A stretch of 11,060 nt of DNA, from assembly GCA_030601715.1 (NCBI GenBank), contig JAUWBL010000015.1, positions 1-11,060 of the forward strand, read 5' to 3'. Shown here piece after piece: positions 6,551-11,060 of the stretch. Positions within the stretch are counted from its first letter, which is position 1; each line of letters begins with the position of its first letter. A model generated the notes under the pieces. It was not told where the DNA came from. It did no database searches and was given only the letters and a program-made list of their open reading frames with translations. The stretch is from Candidatus Geothermarchaeota archaeon (lineage in GTDB: Archaea > Thermoproteota > Nitrososphaeria > Geothermarchaeales > JAUWBL01). The translations under genes were made by a program, and so were the position numbers.

Positions 6551-6557
6551 AAAAACA
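6551..6557 (-). terminator. Oligo-T run after the ATPase gene
   Basis: The minus strand reads GTTTTT about 60 nt after the ATPase stop (6615) and directly before the 6527-6549 hairpin. Five T is short for efficient archaeal termination, so partial termination is more likely than complete. Confidence 0.4.
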
Positions 6558-6614
6558 AGTAGAAGCCAAGAGCTCTCAGAGGCCGTCTGAACGATCAGAA
6601 TGGGCGTCTGTTCC

Positions 6615-8210
6615 CTAGATCTGAGAGCCAGCCATCATTAGGCCTATCTCATCCGGGTTCGTCTCCCTGGCACCCTTGACGTCCACTATCTTCCCTCTGA
6701 ACATGACCGCTATGCGGTCGCTCATGGCGAATATCTCTTCCAGATCCTCGGAGACCAGCAAGATTGCGGAGCCCTTCCCGCGGAGCCGCGAAAACAGCTC
6801 ATGGGTGTGTTGGACGGCCTTGAGGTCCAAGCCATAGGTCGGGTGGGCGGCGATGATGAGACGAGGCTCCCTCCAGAGCTCCCTCGCCAGAATGAGGCGC
6901 TGTATGTTTCCCCCGGAGAGTATCCTAGCCTCGGTGTCCCAGAGATCAGGCGCCATGATCCCGAATTCTGAGACCATCCGCTGTGCGTGTTGTGAAATCA
7001 AGGAACGATCCAAGACTCCTCTCTTCGAGAAGGGAGGCAGCCGATAGTCCCTCATCATAAGGTTCTCGGCAAGGCTCATACCCTCAGCGGTTCCAATCCT
7101 CCTGCGCTCCTCTGGAATGTGGCTAACTCCCTGATCGGCGAATGCACGAGGGGAACGACCCGTCATGTCTTCGCCGAAGATCAGGATCCTTCCAGCTTCG
7201 ACACCCCGCATGCCCGTGATGGCTTCAACCAGCTCCCTCTGACCGTTTCCCGCCACACCAGCGATGCCCAGTATCTCGCCCCCTCTAACTTGGATGGAGA
7301 CACCATCAACAGCGGGCGAGCCCTCAGCCCCCAAAACATGTAGATCTCTAAGCTCGAGAGCGACCTCACCTTTCTTGGCTCGCCCTCTCTTGGTTGGTGT
7401 TATCGCCACATCCCCTATCATCATCCTCACCAGCTCCTCCTTCGTCGTCTGGGAGGTTTGCTTGGTAGCCACCAGTTTGCCGAGCCGTAGAACGCTTACG
7501 CGGTCGCTGAGCTCCATGACTTCCTCGAGTTTATGGGTGATGTAGACGATGCCGCGTCCATCGGCGGCCATGGACCGCAGGATAGAGAAGAGTTGCTCCG
7601 CCTCTTGGGGAGCCAGTACAGAAGTCGGCTCGTCCAGTATGAGGACATAGGGCTCGTAGTACAGCGTCTTGAGTATCTCCACACGCTGCTGTTCCCCAGC
7701 GGAGAGGTCCTCGACCCGCGCCCTCGGATCCACCTCGAGACCATATCTTTGCGACAGTTCTCTGACCCTTCGCTCGACCTTCGACAGGGGGTATGACAGG
7801 TCGAACTCGGAGATGCCTAGAGCGATGTTTTCAGCGACGGTGAGGGGTCGAACCAGGGTGGTCTCTTGGTGGGCCATCCCTATGCCGAGCCGGAGGGCGT
7901 CCTTGGGGGAGTTTATGGAGACCTGCCTTCCTCGGACATGGATCTGCCCACTAGACGGCATATAGAAACCCGACAGAATGTTCGCCATCACCGTTTTTCC
8001 GGCGCCATTCTCGCCAAGCAGGGCGTGTATCTCCCCTGCCCTGACGTCGAAGGTTACGTGATCCAGTATGAGATGGGTCCAGACGCCCGGAAACTCCTTA
8101 ACAATTCCCTCTGCTCGGAGAAGGACCTCTCCCTTTTCCAGCTTCGTGGGTCGCTGGCCGTTTTCCCGGCTACTTCCTCGGAAGAGAAGCTTTCGCAGAG
8201 GATTCACCAC
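6615..8210 (-). CDS. BMP-type ABC importer ATPase, two nucleotide-binding domains
   Basis: Cytoplasmic ATPase of the importer (NupO/RbsA-like), 531 residues carrying both nucleotide-binding domains. Domain 1 is canonical: Walker A GENGAGKT (66-73), Q-loop Q115, signature LSAGEQQR (169-176), Walker B VLILDEPT (189-196) with catalytic E194, and H226. Domain 2 is degenerate, as usual in this family: GVAGNGQR (318-325) lacks the Walker A lysine, the signature LSGGNIQR (431-438) is intact, IIAAHPTYGLD (452-462) has His456 where the catalytic Glu would be, and the H-loop reads VSEDLEEI. A basic 25-residue extension precedes domain 1. The GTG at 8210 has no good ribosome site but lies about 26 nt after a TATA-like box, so it is probably leaderless. 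It is the first gene of the importer unit. Confidence 0.94.
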   Translation of the reverse strand: MVNPLRKLLFRGSSRENGQRPTKLEKGEVLLRAEGIVKEFPGVWTHLILDHVTFDVRAGEIHALLGENGAGKTVMANILSGFYMPSSGQIHVRGRQVSINSPKDALRLGIGMAHQETTLVRPLTVAENIALGISEFDLSYPLSKVERRVRELSQRYGLEVDPRARVEDLSAGEQQRVEILKTLYYEPYVLILDEPTSVLAPQEAEQLFSILRSMAADGRGIVYITHKLEEVMELSDRVSVLRLGKLVATKQTSQTTKEELVRMMIGDVAITPTKRGRAKKGEVALELRDLHVLGAEGSPAVDGVSIQVRGGEILGIAGVAGNGQRELVEAITGMRGVEAGRILIFGEDMTGRSPRAFADQGVSHIPEERRRIGTAEGMSLAENLMMRDYRLPPFSKRGVLDRSLISQHAQRMVSEFGIMAPDLWDTEARILSGGNIQRLILARELWREPRLIIAAHPTYGLDLKAVQHTHELFSRLRGKGSAILLVSEDLEEIFAMSDRIAVMFRGKIVDVKGARETNPDEIGLMMAGSQI

Positions 8211-8230
8211 AGGTAACCAGAACCTCAGGG

Positions 8231-8241
8231 AATTCTTAAAC
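8231..8241 (-). promoter_or_regulatory. TATA-like box of the ATPase gene
   Basis: The minus strand reads GTTTAAGAATT, centred about 26 nt before GTG 8210, so the mRNA would start at or next to the start codon. The 84-nt gap to the divergent MetE-like gene must also contain that gene's plus-strand promoter; TTGTTAAGG (8262-8270) is a weak candidate about 28 nt before ATG 8295. Confidence 0.5.
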
Positions 8242-8294
8242 CCGCCTATCCACCGCCCTGATTGTTAAGGGCCCCTCATGGAAACGATGTTAGA

Positions 8295-9440
8295 ATGAAT
8301 CTTCCCAAGCTCTTCCCCACCTCGGTCGTGGGAAGCCTACCCCGACCCGAATGGCTGTTGGAGGCCATCCAGAAACATGAGAGAGGCGAATTGGACGAGG
8401 ACGAGCTACGGAGCTTCTACGACGATGCAGTCAAGCTGGCCATCAAAGAGCAGGAGAGCGCGGGCATAGACATCGTCAGCGATGGGGAGCAACGGAGGTT
8501 CAGCTTCCTCGCCTTCGTAGCTGAGAAGCTATCATCCCTGCAGATGAGGCCCGTGACGGACATGATGAACGAGGAAGCCCAGAAGTGGGTGGACAGGATG
8601 AACCTCCCAGTGGATATCATCCAGAATCCGATCATAGTCGGCAAAATCAAGAGAGAGACACCGCTAGCGGTCGACGAGCTCCAGTTCGCAAAACGCTACA
8701 CCGAGAAACCGATCAAGGTCCCCCTCATAGGCCCCTACACCCTCTGGATCAACTCGTGGAACAGGAAACTCTCTTCCAGCCTGTACCCTCGGCCCGAGGA
8801 CGCGGTGGACGACGTAGCAAAGCTCCTGAGGGAAGAGATAGTCGCCTTGAGGGAGGCCGGCGCCAGCTTCGTCCAGCTGGACGAGCCCGGCATCGGGAAC
8901 TTCACCGACTACAGGTACGCCCGCTTCCAGCTGGCGATGCATGAGTGGAGGGTCGACGACCTCAAGGAGCTCCACGGGCTCGCCGTCGACATCATCAATC
9001 GGGCTGTTCGCGGAATAGGGGGCATAAGGACGGGGGTGCACGTGTGCCGGGGCAACTGGCCGGCGGAGGAGAGATACCTCTCCGTCGGTGGGTATGCTCC
9101 CATGCTTCCCGACATGCTGGATCTCCGAGTGGACCAGCTGGTGTTGGAGCTAGCGACCCCTAGGGCTGGCGGCGTCGAGGTGTTTCAGGACCATCCCACC
9201 GACCACGAGATAGGCCTCGGAGTGATAGACGTGAAATCTCCGGAGGTCGAGACCCCAGAAAAGATCGTTGGAATGGTGAAGAAGGCACTCAGGATCTTCG
9301 AGCCCGACAAGATCTGGCTGAACCCCGACTGCGGCTTCGCTTCAGGCCGACCATGGCCCGTGGCCACGAGGGAGACGGCCTTCGCGAAACTGCGAGCGCA
9401 GACCGAGGCCGCGAAGATGCTACGCGCAGAGTTCAGCTAG
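8295..9440 (+). CDS. MetE-like cobalamin-independent methionine synthase, catalytic domain only
   Basis: Zinc-dependent methyltransferase of the MetE C-terminal family, 381 residues, which would methylate homocysteine to methionine in the cytoplasm. The N-terminal half of bacterial MetE is absent, as is common in archaea. Zinc ligands by family alignment are H249 and C251 (VHVCRGNW), E285 (LVLELAT) and C346 (NPDCGF). Also seen are SVVGSLPRPEW (10-20), DGEQRR (63-68) and QLDEPGIGNF (194-203). The HVCRGN form and the GGYAP stretch resemble the Bacillus YxjG/YxjH branch. ATG 8295 is chosen because the family begins close to this motif; the frame runs up to a TTG at 8262. The methyl donor may be a methylated corrinoid protein or methyl-pterin rather than folate. 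It is divergent from the ATPase gene and convergent with the amidohydrolase. Confidence 0.88.
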   Translation: MNLPKLFPTSVVGSLPRPEWLLEAIQKHERGELDEDELRSFYDDAVKLAIKEQESAGIDIVSDGEQRRFSFLAFVAEKLSSLQMRPVTDMMNEEAQKWVDRMNLPVDIIQNPIIVGKIKRETPLAVDELQFAKRYTEKPIKVPLIGPYTLWINSWNRKLSSSLYPRPEDAVDDVAKLLREEIVALREAGASFVQLDEPGIGNFTDYRYARFQLAMHEWRVDDLKELHGLAVDIINRAVRGIGGIRTGVHVCRGNWPAEERYLSVGGYAPMLPDMLDLRVDQLVLELATPRAGGVEVFQDHPTDHEIGLGVIDVKSPEVETPEKIVGMVKKALRIFEPDKIWLNPDCGFASGRPWPVATRETAFAKLRAQTEAAKMLRAEFS

Positions 9441-9447
9441 ACAAAGC

Positions 9448-10788
9448 TTACGGCTTCAGCCCTGCTCGGGAGAGCACCCTCTCCAACGTCTCACCCGCCT
9501 TCTCAACGACAGCTCGCTCGTCCAGGCTTGAGACGATGCGCTCTCGCATCAACATGGTGCCGTCGACTATGACGGTCGTGACATCCCTGCCCGTGGCGGA
9601 GTAGACCAGGTTCGAGACAAGATTGGAGGTTTGACCCCAGACGAGGGGCGTCATGTGAGGCTGGACGAGGTCCACCAAGATCAAGTCGGCCTTTTTGCCG
9701 ACCTCAACTGACCCGATTGAGTCGCCGAACCCCAGAGCCAAGGCGTTGTTGACCGTGCACATACGCAACGCCTCAGTCGCCAAGATGCCCCCATAGGATC
9801 TGCCTTCTGCGACCGACTGGAGCAAGCAACCGACCTTCATCTCCCTAAACATGTCCAGTGAGTCGTTGCAGACAGCCGCGTCAAGCCCTAGACCTACGTT
9901 GATTCCCTTCGCCAGCATCTCTGCCACAGGAGCCATCCCGACCCCCGTCTTCGCGTTGCAGCTGGGGTTGTGTATCGGGTTGGTCCGGCTCTGCTTCAGC
10001 AACTCTGTTTCCTCCCGATCCAAGTGCACACAGTGCGCCGCCAGCACATCATCGCCGAGGATTCCCAGGGAGTGCAGATACTTCACGGGTCTAACACCGT
10101 ACCGACCAACGGTGTGCTGCACGTCACGGCTCGTCTCAGACAGGTGGATGTGAAGGCCGACCCCGTAGCGATCAGCCATCTCCCTCGCCTTCAGAAACAG
10201 CTCCCGGGAGGCGGTTCTCACGGTGCAAGGCCCAAACATGCAGCTGATTCTTCCCTCTGCTTTCCCGTGCCACCTCCTGACGAGCTCCTCATTCTCTCGT
10301 GTGGACCTGTCCGCGGTGGTGGGTGCTGCCTCGCTGTCCATCATCGCGACGCTGAGGGAGGCTCTCAGACCCGAATCCCTGACGGCCTGTGCAACACTCT
10401 CCATGTTGAAGTGCATGTCGGCGAAGCAAGTCACACCGGACTTTATCAACTCGAGACAAGTGAGTTGAGCGGACGCGTAGCTGTCCTTGCCCCTTAGTGA
10501 ACGTTCGTAGGGCCAAAGCCAGGTTTCCCAGAGCTTGTCTGGGTCAAGGCCTTCTCCGAATCCCCTCAGAAGGGTTAGTCCTGAGTGGGTGTGGCCGCTG
10601 ATGAGGCCGGGAAGCAACGCTTGACCTTTGCCATCGAGAACTAGCTCCGCTCCTCCGCCCTTGAGCCCAGAAGCTCTCCCGACCTCGACTATCCTGTCTT
10701 CCTCGATCCTGACGTATCCCCTCCGGATGACCCGGTCCTCTCTGTTCATGGTGACGATGGTCGCATCCTTGATGAGAATGTTCGACAA
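9448..10788 (-). CDS. mtaD: MtaD-type amidohydrolase (MTA/SAH/adenosine deaminase family)
   Basis: Cytoplasmic metal-dependent amidohydrolase, 446 residues, of the group that deaminates 5'-methylthioadenosine, S-adenosylhomocysteine or adenosine (MtaD, DadD). Metal and catalytic residues are H66/H68 (SGHTHSG), H215 and E218 (LHIHLSET), H252 (AAHCVH) and D303 (GLGLDAAVCNDSLDMF). The start is the TTG at 10788, because GGAGG lies 5 nt upstream and the protein then opens MSNILIKDATIVTMN as family members do; the longer frame to a TTG at 10839 has no such support. Family proteins usually have GPH at the substrate position where this one has GPC (186-188), so the substrate may differ; a related aromatic base deaminase is possible. 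The gene ends 7 nt from the convergent MetE-like gene. Confidence 0.88.
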   Translation of the reverse strand: MSNILIKDATIVTMNREDRVIRRGYVRIEEDRIVEVGRASGLKGGGAELVLDGKGQALLPGLISGHTHSGLTLLRGFGEGLDPDKLWETWLWPYERSLRGKDSYASAQLTCLELIKSGVTCFADMHFNMESVAQAVRDSGLRASLSVAMMDSEAAPTTADRSTRENEELVRRWHGKAEGRISCMFGPCTVRTASRELFLKAREMADRYGVGLHIHLSETSRDVQHTVGRYGVRPVKYLHSLGILGDDVLAAHCVHLDREETELLKQSRTNPIHNPSCNAKTGVGMAPVAEMLAKGINVGLGLDAAVCNDSLDMFREMKVGCLLQSVAEGRSYGGILATEALRMCTVNNALALGFGDSIGSVEVGKKADLILVDLVQPHMTPLVWGQTSNLVSNLVYSATGRDVTTVIVDGTMLMRERIVSSLDERAVVEKAGETLERVLSRAGLKP

Positions 10789-10793
10789 CGGAT

Positions 10794-10798
10794 CCTCC
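10794..10798 (-). promoter_or_regulatory. Shine-Dalgarno site of the amidohydrolase gene
   Basis: A full GGAGG on the minus strand, 5 nt before the TTG at 10788. It decides the start in favour of this unusual codon over the TTG 17 codons upstream. Confidence 0.65.
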
Positions 10799-10857
10799 AC
10801 CACCAGGCTGAACCAAGCCCGTCGATGGTTGACGGACAAGGAAGTGGATGCGGTTCT

Positions 10858-10885
10858 ATGCCTTTGTGTCTCGACGGGAAGGCAT
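10858..10885. promoter_or_regulatory. Inverted repeat ATGCCTT-N14-AAGGCAT upstream of the amidohydrolase
   Basis: Perfect 7-bp arms at 10858-10864 and 10879-10885 with a 14-nt spacer, 70-97 nt upstream of the amidohydrolase start and between it and the divergent partial gene at 10991. It could be an operator or chance; no clear TATA box was found nearby. Confidence 0.25.
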
Positions 10886-10990
10886 TTCTCGCCCCTCTGC
10901 TTCCAGGCGTTGCCAGCGCCAGGTGAGAACGAGTGGTCACGGCTATTAGGTTCCTACCCTAGATCCATTTCGTCAAGCGAGGCGAATCTG

Positions 10991-11060
10991 ATGGAGTTCG
11001 AGGTAGGTTGGGCCAAGCGGTTCTACGGCAAGCGACTGCAGTCCCTGAAACAGTTCTTCG
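10991..11060 (+). CDS. Start of an unrecognised gene, cut by the window end
   Basis: An ATG-started frame open for 23 codons to the window edge, beginning MEFEVGWAKRFYGKRLQ and continuing basic and amphipathic. GAGGCGA, whose GAGG lies 8 nt before the ATG, is a plausible ribosome-binding site. The fragment is too short to identify, and its reality depends on the sequence beyond the window. It would be divergent from the amidohydrolase gene. Confidence 0.42.
   Translation, partial: MEFEVGWAKRFYGKRLQSLKQFF

Noticed and set aside
8262..8294. TTG start giving 11 more residues to the MetE-like protein
   Set aside because: The extension is not family-like and overlaps the likely promoter; ATG 8295 fits homologues.
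10789..10839. 17-codon upstream extension of the amidohydrolase to a TTG
   Set aside because: The GGAGG 5 nt before TTG 10788 and the family-like beginning there make the shorter form far more likely.

Overview
This GC-rich window looks like archaeal chromosome, probably from the Thermoproteota/TACK side (for example a Bathyarchaeia- or Korarchaeia-like lineage; the lineage is inference). The evidence is TATA-like boxes about 26 nt upstream of start codons that lack a Shine-Dalgarno (leaderless initiation), oligo-T runs after genes, a family 4 uracil-DNA glycosylase, a winged-helix regulator of archaeal style and a core-only MetE-like enzyme. I found no tRNA, rRNA, CRISPR array, insertion sequence or other sign of a mobile element.

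Layout. Plus strand, 111-1170: a small split-barrel flavin/F420-type protein followed by an Fe-S family 4 uracil-DNA glycosylase. Then comes about 260 bases without a convincing gene, a possible 47-residue membrane protein (1435-1578) and a seven-T run. Minus strand, 8210 down to 1622: a BMP-type ABC importer in the order two-domain ATPase, membrane-anchored substrate-binding protein, permease, permease (the two permease genes overlap by ATGA), then a regulator with two winged-helix domains under its own TATA box. Plus strand, 8295-9440: a MetE-like methyltransferase, divergent from the ATPase. Minus strand, 9448-10788: an MtaD-type amidohydrolase, convergent with it. A further plus-strand gene appears to begin at 10991 and runs off the window.

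How the genes may work together. BMP-type importers usually carry nucleosides, MtaD-type amidohydrolases deaminate adenosine-like compounds (MTA, SAH, adenosine), and MetE-like enzymes make methionine from homocysteine. A locus for purine-nucleoside uptake plus S-adenosyl/methionine salvage is therefore a sensible reading, but it is inferred from families and proximity only.

The most unusual element is the substrate-binding protein. Between its membrane anchor and its BMP domain it has an acidic (YDDG)x3 repeat and a thrombospondin type 3-like calcium-binding motif. Its gene has its own leader, with a strong hairpin, a T run, a TATA-like palindrome and a second palindrome near the expected transcription start. 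This suggests the binding protein is expressed separately from its ATPase.
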